The notes: generated from the sequence alone by a model not told the origin. Shown: positions 48,794 to 57,745, numbered from the stretch's first letter. The stretch is 64,000 bases of DNA from Actinomyces capricornis (GCF_019974135.1 NZ_AP025017.1:2108001-2172000), one strand, 5' to 3'. Numbers and translations: made by a program.

Positions 48794-50056
48794 ATGGCCG
48801 GGCAGCACTATCGTCCCAGGGTTGTCGACTCATTGGTGGACGACGTCCTGGGGTACTCGGGGGGACTGCTCATCGAGGGGGTGAGGGCTTGCGGCAAGAC
48901 CATGACGGGGCGGCGTCACGCCTCCTCCGAGATCGCCATGGACTCCGGCCTGCCCCAGGTGCGGGCAGCTCTGGAGCTGGATCCAGGTCTCCTGCTGGAT
49001 GGGCGGGTGCCACGGCTCATCGACGAGTGGCAGGTAGCGCCGGTCCTGTGGAATGCCGTGCGGCGGGAGATCGACAGCAGGCAGGCGGTGGGGCAGTTCA
49101 TCCTCACCGGATCCTCCGTCCCTGCTGAGGATGCTGTGCGCCACTCGGGGGCCCATCGCATCTCTCGGGTGAGGATGCGCCCGATGACCTTGTTCGAGCG
49201 CGGACTCGCAACGGGAGAGGTCTCACTGATGGCGCTGTTCAACGGCGAGGAGCCTGAGCGCACGCTCGACTCGGGCGTCGATGTGCGCCAGTGCCTGGAG
49301 GCACTGGTGCACGGAGGGTGGCCCGGCGACCTTGATGCCACAACGGCACAGGCGCAACGGCACCTTCGCGACTACATCGATGACCTGGTCACTATCGACA
49401 TTGGCCGGCTCGATGGTGAGCCGCGGCGCGATCCGGTCCGCATGCAAGCGCTTCTGCGCGCCCTGGCCCGGCATGTCGCCAGCGAGGTCTCCTTTTCCTC
49501 CATCGTCAAGGACATGAGCGGCAGGGCGATCACGGCGGAGACGGTGGCAGCCTACATCAACGCTCTCAAGAGGCTCTTCGTCATCGAGGAGCAACCCGCG
49601 TGGGCGCCGCATCTGCGGTCCCGCTACGCGGTGCGCACCTCCTCCAAGCTCCACTTCGTCGACCCTGCCCTCGCCGCCGCGGTGACCGCCACCTCGGTGG
49701 AGCGGCTCATGCAGGACCTGGAGACAGCCGGGCTGTGGTTCGAGTCCCAGGTGGTCCAACATGTGCGCATCTTCGCCGAGCTTCACGGGGGCCGCATCTA
49801 CCACTACCGCGATAAGGCGGGTAAAGAGGCTGATGTGGTGGTCGAGCTCGACGACGGACGCTGGGCCGCCATGGAGGTCAAGCTCGGCGCCCGGCAGATC
49901 CCCTCTGCCCAGGGATCGCTGGCGGCCTTCGTGAGGGACATCGATACCGCGCGCACCGGGGCGCCGGTCTTCACCGCGGTCGTCACCGCGAATGGCCCGA
50001 CGATGCGGATGCCCGACGGCGCACTCACCTTCCCGCTCAGCGCGCTTCGCCCCTAG
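48794..50056 (+). CDS. ATP-binding protein with AAA_14 and DUF4143 domains
   Basis: 420 residues. The P-loop region is GLLIEGVRACGKTMTGRRHA: the lysine and threonine are kept but the loop reads VRACGKT rather than GxxGxGKT. A Walker B-like RLIDEWQ, a sensor motif FILTGSS and the TLFERG segment complete the AAA_14 domain. The C-terminal DUF4143 (restriction-endonuclease-like) domain has KAGKEADVVVELDDGRWAAMEVKLG, matching the D-ExK type nuclease core. These proteins are widespread and of uncertain function, possibly linked to mobile elements. AAGGAG precedes the ATG at 48794. Confidence 0.88.
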   Translation: MAGQHYRPRVVDSLVDDVLGYSGGLLIEGVRACGKTMTGRRHASSEIAMDSGLPQVRAALELDPGLLLDGRVPRLIDEWQVAPVLWNAVRREIDSRQAVGQFILTGSSVPAEDAVRHSGAHRISRVRMRPMTLFERGLATGEVSLMALFNGEEPERTLDSGVDVRQCLEALVHGGWPGDLDATTAQAQRHLRDYIDDLVTIDIGRLDGEPRRDPVRMQALLRALARHVASEVSFSSIVKDMSGRAITAETVAAYINALKRLFVIEEQPAWAPHLRSRYAVRTSSKLHFVDPALAAAVTATSVERLMQDLETAGLWFESQVVQHVRIFAELHGGRIYHYRDKAGKEADVVVELDDGRWAAMEVKLGARQIPSAQGSLAAFVRDIDTARTGAPVFTAVVTANGPTMRMPDGALTFPLSALRP

Positions 50057-50473
50057 ACGCCGGGCCCGTGCTCCCGCGGCGGGCTCCCGGTGGGCAGGAG
50101 TGCAGGGGGTCGGCCACATGATGCAACGAACCGGTCCAAGCCGGGCGAGGCCCGGGCTGACGAGGCTGCCCGTCACGTGCGCTCACTGGCTCAGTGGGTC
50201 GACGACGACCGGATGGCAGCGCCCTTTCTCCTGGCAGTCCTCACCGCGGGTGCCGCCGCCTGCCGGCGCGATGACGGCGTCCTGGTCATCCCCCTGGCCC
50301 GCCCGGGGCTATGAGGCGGGGCCGGCTCGTCGGGCGCTGACGACGGACGATACTATGCGAGGCGAATGACCGCCCCACGGCGCCCAGGTGCCGTGGGGCG
50401 GATCGCGCGACTCACGGAAAGAGCGCGCGATAAGAGAGAAGAAGACAATTCGTCAAAGGATGCTGAGGCAGTC
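50057..50473. other. Intergenic region with a possible small ORF
   Basis: 417 bases. A frame from a GTG at 50177 to 50314 (45 codons) has a protein-like hydrophobic segment (MAAPFLLAVLTAGAAACRR), but its start and ribosome-binding site are weak, so I note it without calling a gene. The region before 50474 is A/G-rich and holds the promoter of the DUF4230 gene. Confidence 0.35.
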
Positions 50474-51079
50474 ATGGGCGTGATGGGCGCGGTGAAGAGG
50501 ATCGGCGTGGGGGCCGGAGCCCTGGTACTGGCGGGCGGCGGATTCGCTGCGGGTGTGACCTACGCGAACTGGGGCGACCCGGTCATCACCGCGCACGGGA
50601 TCGAGCAGCAGATCTCCACCAGCTCCGAGCTGACCACGGTCAAGGTCACCCACACCGGTCTGATCCGCTACGAGGAGGGCAGCATTCCCCTGATCAACAA
50701 GAAGACCTTCAACATGATCTACTCGGCCAATGTCCGGGTGGGCGTCGACCTGACGGATGTCGACGTCACCGTTGAGGGCAAGCAGATCACGGTGGAGATC
50801 CCCAAGGCCACGGTCCAGCAGATCGCGATCGACCCCAGCTCCATCGTCATGTACGACAAGAGCTTCACGCTCATCAGCGGCAGCAGCGAGGAGGATGTCA
50901 CGGCGGCGATCGCCGAGGCCGAGGCCGACATCTCCAAGAACCTGGACGACGAGACCCTCATGGCCACCGCCGACCAGCAGGCCGAGGACGTCATCGAGGG
51001 CCTCCTCCAGCCCTTGACCACCGGCTCGCAGGGCTACACGATCCAGTTCGTCCACGACGACGGCCCCGTCCCCCAGTAG
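50474..51079 (+). CDS. DUF4230-domain membrane-anchored protein
   Basis: 201 residues from ATG 50474, with GAGG seven bases upstream; an ATG at 50366 would add 36 charged residues. One N-terminal transmembrane helix (IGVGAGALVLAGGGFAAGV), then a soluble domain beginning HGIEQQISTSSELTTVKVTHTG, the hallmark of DUF4230, and ending in acidic helices (AEAEADISKNLDDETLMA). It probably faces outside the membrane. The family role is unknown. A lipoprotein-like gene follows after two bases, suggesting an operon. Confidence 0.8.
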   Translation: MGVMGAVKRIGVGAGALVLAGGGFAAGVTYANWGDPVITAHGIEQQISTSSELTTVKVTHTGLIRYEEGSIPLINKKTFNMIYSANVRVGVDLTDVDVTVEGKQITVEIPKATVQQIAIDPSSIVMYDKSFTLISGSSEEDVTAAIAEAEADISKNLDDETLMATADQQAEDVIEGLLQPLTTGSQGYTIQFVHDDGPVPQ

Positions 51080-51081
51080 CC

Positions 51082-51477
51082 GTGGACACCCAGGACTCCC
51101 GCCCCGGCTCTGCCGCCTCCCGCCGCGCCGTCGTCGGCCTGGGAGCCCTGGGCGCCGCAGCGCTCCTGACCGCCTGCGGCGCATCCCGCGACTCCACCAC
51201 CGACGACGAGCCCGGCACTCCGGGGCCCGCACCCCCCCGCCCACCGGGGAGCCCACCGCCCCTGGACACCGGCGCCCTGCCCACGATGGACTACCGGGGG
51301 CTCGATCTGACCCTGGACGACCGGGGGCGAGTCCCTGGCCGGCCGCCTCGGCCTCATTGCGGCCTGAGTGCCACAGCGACGCCCGACGGCGGTGATGCCC
51401 GACGGCGTCGAGAGGGCGCTGGCCCGGGCGGGAGCGTGCGCACCGGCGCCGCGGTATGGCATGGTGCCGCTCGATGA
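51082..51477 (+). pseudogene. Lipoprotein-like gene with a probable frameshift
   Basis: It starts GTG at 51082. SRRAVVGLGALGAAALLTACG is a signal with a twin-arginine-like pair and a lipobox (LLTAC), then a proline-rich linker and LDLTLDDRG. From about 51325 the frame degrades into arginine/glycine-rich sequence. Removing one base near the G-run at 51328-51333 gives ESLAGRLGLIAA and a stop at about 51371, a far more natural end. As written the frame also overlaps the next gene. It is either a real frameshift or a sequencing error; the mature protein would be short. The function is unknown. Confidence 0.5.
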
Positions 51478-52250
51478 CACGCTCCCCCTGCACCTCCCGC
51501 CCCCTGGCCCTCACCGTGGAGGGCCAGCGCCTCGGCGGCCTGGCCTACATCCCCGACGACGCCTCCTTCACCCCCGCGCCGCTGGTCGTGTGCTGCCACG
51601 GCATGGAGGGCTCCCACACCCGGGTCGCCCCCATGGCCCGGCGCTTCGCCGCCGCCGGGGCCGTGGCGGTGTGCTTCGACTTCCGCGGCGGGGGCGGCAG
51701 CGCCAGTGACGGCGACCCCCTGGCCATGTCCGTCCTGACCGAGCTGGCCGACCTGGAGGCCGTGCTCGCGGCGGCCTGCGCATGGACGGAGGTGGACTCC
51801 TCCCGGGTAGCGCTCTTCGGCCTGAGCCTGGGAGGGGCCGTGGCCGCGCTCGCGGCCGCCCGGCGCCCCCAGCAGATCAGCGCCCTGGCCCTGTGGTACC
51901 CGGCCCTGGGGCTGGCCCGCGACCTGCGGGCCCACTTCCGCAGCCTGGAGGCCGTGCCCGCGGAGTTCGACTACCGGGGCAGCCGCCTGGGGCGCGCCTA
52001 CGCGCGCGATGCCTGGGGACTGGATGTCGATGCCGAGCTCTCCGCCTACCGCCGCCCGGTGCTCCTGGTCCACGGCGATCAGGACCGCGCGGTGCCCCTG
52101 TCGGTCTCCCTGCGGGCTGCCAGCGCCCTGCCCGACGCCGAGGTGGTCACCATCCCCGGTGCCGCCCACGGCTTCGGGGACGCCAACTGGGAGCGCGCCA
52201 TGAGGACAACCACCGGCTTCCTGGCCTGGAACGGCATCCTGGAGGGGTGA
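51474..52250 (+). CDS. Alpha/beta hydrolase (dienelactone hydrolase/esterase-like)
   Basis: 258 residues from ATG 51474; a GTG at 51468 or the ATG at 51456 are other options. VVCCHGMEGSHTR holds the oxyanion segment, FDFRGGGGS follows, the nucleophile serine is in GLSLGG, the acid in LLVHGDQDRAVP and the histidine in AAHGF, so the triad is complete. The substrate is unknown. It lies downstream of the DUF4230 and lipoprotein genes on the same strand. Confidence 0.85.
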   Translation: MTRSPCTSRPLALTVEGQRLGGLAYIPDDASFTPAPLVVCCHGMEGSHTRVAPMARRFAAAGAVAVCFDFRGGGGSASDGDPLAMSVLTELADLEAVLAAACAWTEVDSSRVALFGLSLGGAVAALAAARRPQQISALALWYPALGLARDLRAHFRSLEAVPAEFDYRGSRLGRAYARDAWGLDVDAELSAYRRPVLLVHGDQDRAVPLSVSLRAASALPDAEVVTIPGAAHGFGDANWERAMRTTTGFLAWNGILEG

Positions 52251-52374
52251 GCCCCCGCGGCAGCACGGTGGCGTTCTGGATAGTGAGACCGTTGTGCAGC
52301 GCGGGGGGACCTCCTGCCTAACCTGTGCGAGCCGGAACAATTCGTCCGGTGATCCCACCCACGAGAGAAGCACG

Positions 52375-52509
52375 ATGACACCGCTTCCCACCGCGCTCAG
52401 TGCCTTGTCCGCCCTGCCCCAGGCAGCCCGGGCCGCGATGATCGAGGCCTGCTGTGGGTGCCCCTGTTGTTGTCCCGGCACACCGGAGCCCATGCCCAGC
52501 TGCTGCTGA
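52375..52509 (+). CDS. Cysteine-rich leader peptide (candidate attenuator uORF)
   Basis: 44 codons: MTPLPTALSALSALPQAARA, then MIEACCGCPCCCPGTPEPMP and a final SCC. There are eight cysteines in the last 21 codons, four of them encoded by TGT, including a TGTTGTTGT run, in a genome that strongly prefers G/C-ending codons. GAGAGAAG lies five bases before the ATG. It precedes a sulfur-acquisition-type operon. Poly-cysteine upstream ORFs are known cysteine-responsive attenuators in mycobacteria (from memory of published work). An alternative reading is a ribosomally made peptide precursor, but no modification enzyme adjoins. Confidence 0.75.
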   Translation: MTPLPTALSALSALPQAARAAMIEACCGCPCCCPGTPEPMPSCC

Positions 52510-53199
52510 GCGGATGACGGCGGGCCCGTCGCCCCGGGCCGGTGCCAGGACCAGTGGCCCTCTCCGCGGCCTGCCCCACCGCCACGGGCCCGTCGGGCAC
52601 TGGGCCTGGTGCGCCGCCTGCGCGACTGACCGCCCCCGGCTCCGGGGCCCCGGCAGCCTGCGGTGCCCGCCGGTGCGCTGACCGGAGCCGTCCCTGAGGG
52701 CTGCATCGATGGCTCCGCCAACCGCCCTGAGCCGCCGCCCCAGCAGCCCGCCCGCACTGCCCCTGGGGCCAGCGCCCCGAGAGGGACCGAGGCGCGGCAG
52801 GCGCCCGCGGGGGCGACCGGCCCCGGGCGGACAGGCCCGGGGCACCGTTCCCGCGCAGAGCCTTCCCACATCGTGCCTGCGCACCTCCGCGCAGCGCCCC
52901 ACCGGGCGCAGGCCAGCCCCTGCCATCGCCGGGCCGTGAGCACCACAGCCCCGCATCTGCACCGCCCGCCTCGCCGACCACCCGCCCCGCTCCCCGCCGA
53001 TCCACCCGCTGGCCGGCGGCGAGCCCCGGCGAGTACGGGACCGGCGGTGCGCACTGCCCAGTACGAGCCGGTGCTCATCGCCGCTGACAGTCCCTGACCC
53101 GACCCTGACCGCACTCACAGCAGGTCCCGGTCCAGACCCCACCAGACCAGTCCAGATCCGACCCCGACCAGCCGCTCCACCGAGCAGGAATGAGTACTC
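52510..53199 (+). promoter_or_regulatory. Long untranslated leader of the sulfur operon
   Basis: 690 bases without a credible gene between the Cys peptide and the first enzyme gene. Features: a hairpin CGGCTCCGG (52637-52645) with CCGGAGCCG (52682-52690); then stretches visibly rich in C and poor in G (about 52920-53030 and 53095-53185), the composition expected of Rho-loading sites. This fits attenuation controlled by translation of the peptide, but the mechanism is inferred. Confidence 0.5.
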
Positions 53200-54339
53200 A
53201 TGACACTGGACCCCGCTTCCTCGACCCCCTCCTCCAACGACTCCGTCAGCAGTTCCCCCAGCGAGGCCTTCGGCGCCTTCTTCGACGATTCCCTCAGAGA
53301 CTCTGCCACCACCCTTATCAGGCAGGCCGGCGCCTGGGCCGCCGAGGTCGATGCGGCTTCGCGCACCCCTCGGCCGCTGCTGGAGGAACTGGCAGGGGCC
53401 GGCCTGCTGGACCTGGGCGTGGAGGCGCGCCTGGCCGCCGGCCCCCGCGCCGATGACGTGAGCGCCCCCGCCGCACTCATTGCCGCCCTGGCCACCCAGT
53501 GCATGACCACCGCCTTCGGCCTGTGGGCCCACCGCGTGGTCCAGGAGTACCTGGCCCGTGGTGAGCGCAGCGCGGCCACCGAAGGGGTCCTGGCCGACCT
53601 GCGGGCCGGACGGCGCTTCGGGGCCACGGCCATGGCCGCCGGGCTGAAGTGGCTGGCGGGCGTGGGCGATCTGGCCGTCCATGCCGAGCCCCAGGGCACG
53701 GGATGGCGCCTGAGCGGCTTCATCCCCTGGGTCTCCGTGCTCCTGGAGGACTCCGTCATGGTGGTCCCGGCACGCACGCCCCAGGGCACCATCGTGGTCT
53801 GGGTGCCGGTCAGCCAGGTGCGGGTATCCCCGGTCACCGGCCTGCTGGCCCTGGATGCCACCGCCTCGGGCAGCGTCACCCTCGACGGCGTCGCCGTGGG
53901 CGCGCACCAGGTGATCAGCACGGACCTGGCCGCCTTCGCCCGGGGCTTCAAGCCCACCATGCTCGCCCTGCAGTCCTCCTTCAGCGTGGGCCTCATCCAG
54001 CGGTCCCTGGCCGAGAGCGCCTCCGCCGCGGACCGGGACGGCAATGCCGTCTTCGCCTCCGATCTTGCCCGGTTGCGCGACGACGTCGAGGCTCACCGGC
54101 GCCGCTGGCAGGCACTGGTGGCCGACGTGGGCGCGGCCAGCGCCCGAGAGATCCTGGAGGTCCGCCTCCAGGCCTCCGATCTGGCGGTGCGCGCCACCCG
54201 CCTGGAGGCCACCCTGGCCGGCGGGCGCGGGTACCGCCTGGCCTCGGGTGCCGCGCGGCGCCTGCGCGAGGCCGCCTTCCTACCCGTCCAGTCACCCTCG
54301 GAAGGACACCTGCGGTGGGAACTGTCGTCGCTCGACTGA
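53200..54339 (+). CDS. Acyl-CoA-dehydrogenase-fold flavoprotein, sulfur-acquisition type
   Basis: 379 residues with the ACAD order: an N-terminal helical domain (FDDSLRDSATTLIRQAGAWAAEVD, then LLEELAGAGLLDLGVE), a middle beta domain (GATAMAAGLKWLAG, GWRLSGFIPWVS, VSPVTGLLALDATASGSVTLDGV) and a C-terminal helical bundle. The catalytic glutamate of true dehydrogenases is not evident. Together with an SsuABC-like transporter and an FMN reductase it resembles SfnB/DszC-type FMNH2-dependent monooxygenases that release sulfur from organic compounds. The substrate is unknown. Its 3' end overlaps the ATPase gene by 25 bases. Confidence 0.72.
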   Translation: MTLDPASSTPSSNDSVSSSPSEAFGAFFDDSLRDSATTLIRQAGAWAAEVDAASRTPRPLLEELAGAGLLDLGVEARLAAGPRADDVSAPAALIAALATQCMTTAFGLWAHRVVQEYLARGERSAATEGVLADLRAGRRFGATAMAAGLKWLAGVGDLAVHAEPQGTGWRLSGFIPWVSVLLEDSVMVVPARTPQGTIVVWVPVSQVRVSPVTGLLALDATASGSVTLDGVAVGAHQVISTDLAAFARGFKPTMLALQSSFSVGLIQRSLAESASAADRDGNAVFASDLARLRDDVEAHRRRWQALVADVGAASAREILEVRLQASDLAVRATRLEATLAGGRGYRLASGAARRLREAAFLPVQSPSEGHLRWELSSLD

Positions 54340-55148
54340 ATGACGTCGGGGTCGCCTACAGCGGCGTCGATGCGCTCAAGGATATCAGCCTGGAGATCAC
54401 CCATGGGCGCCAGCTGGCGGTCCTGGGCCCCAGTGGTGCGGGGAAGTCCACGCTCCTGGGGCTGCTGACCCGCGAGCTGGGCCCCAGCTCGGGAAGCATC
54501 GAGTGGCCGGCCGCGCGCCTGCGCGAGGGCGTGGTGCGCCAGCAGCCGCTGCTCTTCGAGTGGCTGACGATCCGTGAGAACGTGGGCTTCGGGCAGCGGC
54601 TTCGGGCCAATGAGCCGGACGAGGCACTGGTCGATGAGCTGCTCGACCTGCTGGGCATCACGGCCGTGGCCGGGGCCTACCCCGACCAGGTCTCGGGCGG
54701 CCAGGCCCAGCGCGCCTCCTTCGCCCGTGCCCTGGCCATCCGCCCCGACCTGCTCATCCTCGATGAGCCCTTCAGCGCCCTGGACCCGGCCACGCGCTCG
54801 GACCTGCAGCTGTGGCTGCGAGGGGAGCTGACCTCACGGGGCCTGAGCAGCGTGCTGGTCACCCATGACCTGGATGAGGCGCTCGTCCTGGCCGACGAGA
54901 TCGTGCTCATCTCGGCGGGCTCCATCGTCGGGCGCTGGCCGAACCCCGCGCCGGCCGCGGACCAGGCCGCCGCCCTGGCCCACCCCCTGCGCACGCCGAT
55001 CCGGCAGGCCTACGACTCCACGGCATCCACGAGGTCGGCCATCCCCGTCCCCGGAGCCGGGGCGGGGGAGGCGGTGGGTACCACGGTGCCCACCGCGGTA
55101 TTCGACGGATCCAAGAACCAGGACGAGCCCGTTGATGAGCGCAGATAG
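54315..55148 (+). CDS. ABC transporter ATP-binding protein (SsuB/TauB-like)
   Basis: 277 residues. Walker A GPSGAGKST, a Q-loop in VVRQQPLLFEWLTIRENV, signature SGGQAQRASFARAL, Walker B LLILDEPFSALD and switch histidine VTHDLDEAL, as in nitrate/sulfonate/taurine ATPases. It starts at GTG 54315 with AAGGA upstream, inside the end of the previous gene. The last 60 residues are a variable tail. It powers the permease at 56320. Confidence 0.9.
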   Translation: MGTVVARLNDVGVAYSGVDALKDISLEITHGRQLAVLGPSGAGKSTLLGLLTRELGPSSGSIEWPAARLREGVVRQQPLLFEWLTIRENVGFGQRLRANEPDEALVDELLDLLGITAVAGAYPDQVSGGQAQRASFARALAIRPDLLILDEPFSALDPATRSDLQLWLRGELTSRGLSSVLVTHDLDEALVLADEIVLISAGSIVGRWPNPAPAADQAAALAHPLRTPIRQAYDSTASTRSAIPVPGAGAGEAVGTTVPTAVFDGSKNQDEPVDERR

Positions 55149-55156
55149 GTAGGACG

Positions 55157-56323
55157 ATGAGACGACGCGACATCCTCGCCCTGGCGGGGCGACTGGGCTC
55201 GGCCTCGGCGGTGGTCGCCCTGGGGGGCTATGGCGCCTGGCGCTCCGTGGCGCCGCCCCGGCAGGGTGCCGGCAGCCTGCTGGGACGGCCTCTGCGGGTC
55301 GGGTACCTGCCGATCACCGATGCCTCCGCCCTCCTCATCGCCCACGAGCGCGGCCTGTGGGCGGCCGCGGGGGTGGCCTCGGCGCCCCCGGTCCTCTTCC
55401 GCTCCTGGGACGCCCTGGGCCAGGCCATCCTCGTGGGCGAGGTCGATGTGGTCCACATGCTCATGCCCATGGCACTGCAGTTCAGGTTCGCCGCCTCCGC
55501 CCCCATCCGGGTCATCGCCTGGGGGCACACCAATGGCTCCTGCATGGTCACCGCCGGCCCAGAGCCGAGCACCGGTGCTCACCCGCAGGCCCAGGCGGCC
55601 GGGCTGGCCGGCGGCCGGCTGGCGGTGCCGTACTGGTGGTCCATCCACTCCGTCATCACCCAGCGGCTCCTGGGCTCCTGGGGACTGCGGCCGGTCATCG
55701 GCACCACTGCCGGGCCCCAGGAGGTCGAGCTGGTGGTCATGCCCCCGGCCGAGATGGTCTCGGGCCTGGCCAGCGGTGCCATCGCGGGCTTCACCGTGGC
55801 CGACCCCTTCGGGGCGGTGGCCGAGATCCAGGGGGTGGGCCATGTGAGCAGGCTCCTGGGCGATGTGTGGCGGGACCATGCCTGCTGCGGCCTGGTGGTG
55901 CGCCAGGACCTCATCGACTCCTCGCCCCGGGCGGTCCAGGCCGTCGTCGACGGGCTCATCGCCGCCCAGGCCTGGCTGGAGGACAACCGGGGCCGGGCCG
56001 CCTCCGTGCTCACCAGTGCGGGCTACCTGCCCCAGGCCCGCCCCGCCGTCGAGCGCGCCTTGGAGCGCCCCGCACCCGCCTGGGCCGGCCACCCCGACTG
56101 GCACGGGCAGAGGCTGGGCTTCAGCGCCTTCCCGCACGAGTCCTACACCACCACCCTGGTGGACATGCTGGGCCAGACCGCCGTGGACGGCGATCGCTCC
56201 TTCCTGGAGGGCCTGGATCCGGCCCGCGCCCACCGCGAGCTGGTGGACGACGCCTTCGTGCGCGCGGCCCTGGAGCGCGCGGGCACGCCCGTGCCGCACA
56301 GGACTGAGGAGGTCGGCCCATGA
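55157..56323 (+). CDS. ABC transporter substrate-binding protein (SsuA/NMT1-like)
   Basis: 388 residues. The N-terminus MRRRDILALAGRLGSASAVV looks like a twin-arginine-type export signal without a lipobox cysteine. The mature part begins LRVGYLPITDASALLIAHERGLW, the nitrate/sulfonate/taurine-binding pattern, with LLGDVWRDHACCGLVVRQDLID later. It captures an organosulfur or similar anion outside the cell. The stop overlaps the permease start (ATGA). Confidence 0.88.
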   Translation: MRRRDILALAGRLGSASAVVALGGYGAWRSVAPPRQGAGSLLGRPLRVGYLPITDASALLIAHERGLWAAAGVASAPPVLFRSWDALGQAILVGEVDVVHMLMPMALQFRFAASAPIRVIAWGHTNGSCMVTAGPEPSTGAHPQAQAAGLAGGRLAVPYWWSIHSVITQRLLGSWGLRPVIGTTAGPQEVELVVMPPAEMVSGLASGAIAGFTVADPFGAVAEIQGVGHVSRLLGDVWRDHACCGLVVRQDLIDSSPRAVQAVVDGLIAAQAWLEDNRGRAASVLTSAGYLPQARPAVERALERPAPAWAGHPDWHGQRLGFSAFPHESYTTTLVDMLGQTAVDGDRSFLEGLDPARAHRELVDDAFVRAALERAGTPVPHRTEEVGP

Positions 56324-57123
56324 GCACCACGACCGCCCACCGCCCGTGGCCCCACCTGGCCGCGCCCACCGCCCGGCTCCTGGCCCCCGTGGCGGGCGTG
56401 GCCGCCACCGTGGGGCTGTGGTGGCTGGCCACCGACATCCTGTTCAGCTCCCGTCCTCTGGTCCAGCAGTTCTCGCCCACCAGGACCCTGACCGGCCTGG
56501 TGGAGCTGGCCGCCGACGGCGTGCTCCTGACCGCCGCCGCCTCCAGCGTCTTCCGCCTCCTGTGCGGGCTGGCCCTGGCGGTGGCGGTGGGATTCGCCGG
56601 GGGAGTGCTCGTCGGCTCCTGGCCTCCGGTGGAGCGCACCGCGGCCCCGACCCTGCTGTTCCTGCGGATGGTCTCGCCACTGTCCTGGGCGCCGGTGGTC
56701 ATCATCGCCTTCGGCGTGGGCGATCCGCCCGTGGTGGCCCTGGTGGCCGCCGGGGCCGTGTGGCCGGTGCTCAGCTCCGTGGCCGACGGCGTGCGCCGGG
56801 TCAATCCCAGCCACCTGGCCGTGGCCCGCTCCCTGGGCGCCACCCGCACCGAGGCACTGCGGCGGGTGACCTGGCCGACCACCCGTCCCGCCCTGCTGGC
56901 CGGGGTGCGCCAGGCACTGGGCATCGCCTGGGTGGTGCTCGTGCCCGCGGAGATGCTGGGGGTGACCTCCGGCCTGGGCTACCAGATCATGAACGCCAAG
57001 GACCAGCTGGCCTACCACCACATCACCGCCCTCATCGTGGTCATCGGGACCCTGGGATACCTCATCGACTCCGTCGCCCGCTGGGCGCTGGCGACTCGAC
57101 GCGAAAGGCAGGAGCGCTCATGA
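56320..57123 (+). CDS. ABC transporter permease (SsuC/TauC-like)
   Basis: 267 residues with six hydrophobic helices and the EAA-type coupling loop (ARSLGATRTEALRRVTWPTTRPALLAGVRQALGIAW) of BPD-transport permeases. It forms the membrane channel with the ATPase at 54315. Start and stop codons overlap both neighbours (ATGA on each side), so translation is tightly coupled. Confidence 0.9.
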   Translation: MSTTTAHRPWPHLAAPTARLLAPVAGVAATVGLWWLATDILFSSRPLVQQFSPTRTLTGLVELAADGVLLTAAASSVFRLLCGLALAVAVGFAGGVLVGSWPPVERTAAPTLLFLRMVSPLSWAPVVIIAFGVGDPPVVALVAAGAVWPVLSSVADGVRRVNPSHLAVARSLGATRTEALRRVTWPTTRPALLAGVRQALGIAWVVLVPAEMLGVTSGLGYQIMNAKDQLAYHHITALIVVIGTLGYLIDSVARWALATRRERQERS

Positions 57124-57650
57124 GACTGGTCGTCGTATCGGCGGGGCACGCACCCGCATCCGGGACGAGCCGCCTGGGGCGCCTCATCGCCCAGGAGGTG
57201 GTGCGCCAGCGGCCGGGCACCACCGCCGAGCACCTTGAGGTACGCACCATCGCCACCGAGCTGGTCGCAGCCCTGACCACGGGCGAGGACACCGTGGCGG
57301 TCCAACAGGCCACCAGGCTGGTCAGCGCGGCGGACGCCCTGGTGCTGCTGACCCCCACGATCAACGCCTCCTTCTCCGGCCTGCTCAAGTGCTTCCTGGA
57401 TGCGCTGCCACGAGACGCGCTCAGGGGCGTGCCCACGCTCATGGGCGCCACCGGCGGCACCCGGCGCCACACCCTGGTCCTGGATCAGAGCCTGCGCCCG
57501 ATGCTCGCCTCCCTGCGCGCCGTCGTCCTGCCCAGCGTGCTGTTCGTCACCTCGGGGGAGTGGCAGGATCAGGAGCCCGGCCCTGAGCTGGGACGGCGGG
57601 TGGAGGCCTCCTCCCGTGAGCTCATCCGATTCCTGGCGCTGAGCGGCTGA
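57120..57650 (+). CDS. NADPH-dependent FMN reductase (MsuE/SsuE-like)
   Basis: 176 residues with the flavodoxin-like fold: VVVSAGHAPASGTSRLGRLIA binds the FMN phosphate, LTPTINASFSGLLKCFLDALP is the family signature, and GATGGTRRHTLVLDQSLRPML follows. It supplies reduced flavin, most simply to the ACAD-like oxidoreductase of the same operon. It is the last gene of the five-gene unit, starting within the permease stop codon. Confidence 0.9.
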   Translation: MRLVVVSAGHAPASGTSRLGRLIAQEVVRQRPGTTAEHLEVRTIATELVAALTTGEDTVAVQQATRLVSAADALVLLTPTINASFSGLLKCFLDALPRDALRGVPTLMGATGGTRRHTLVLDQSLRPMLASLRAVVLPSVLFVTSGEWQDQEPGPELGRRVEASSRELIRFLALSG

Positions 57651-57745
57651 GCCCGCAGCACAGGGACTTCCCCGTGGCAGCGCGGCGGCATAAGGTGCAC
57701 GGACAGCCCACCGGCCGCCCGACGCGCCATCACCCAGGAGGAGCC

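Noticed and set aside
52318..54096. Very long minus-strand open frame opposite the sulfur operon
   Set aside because: It is antisense to the ACAD-like gene and has the arginine/glycine/alanine bias of a high-GC shadow frame; no family resemblance.
52375..57650. RiPP biosynthetic cluster built on the Cys-rich peptide
   Set aside because: No lanthipeptide, thiopeptide or radical-SAM enzyme and no peptide exporter is nearby; the genes fit sulfur uptake and oxidation better.
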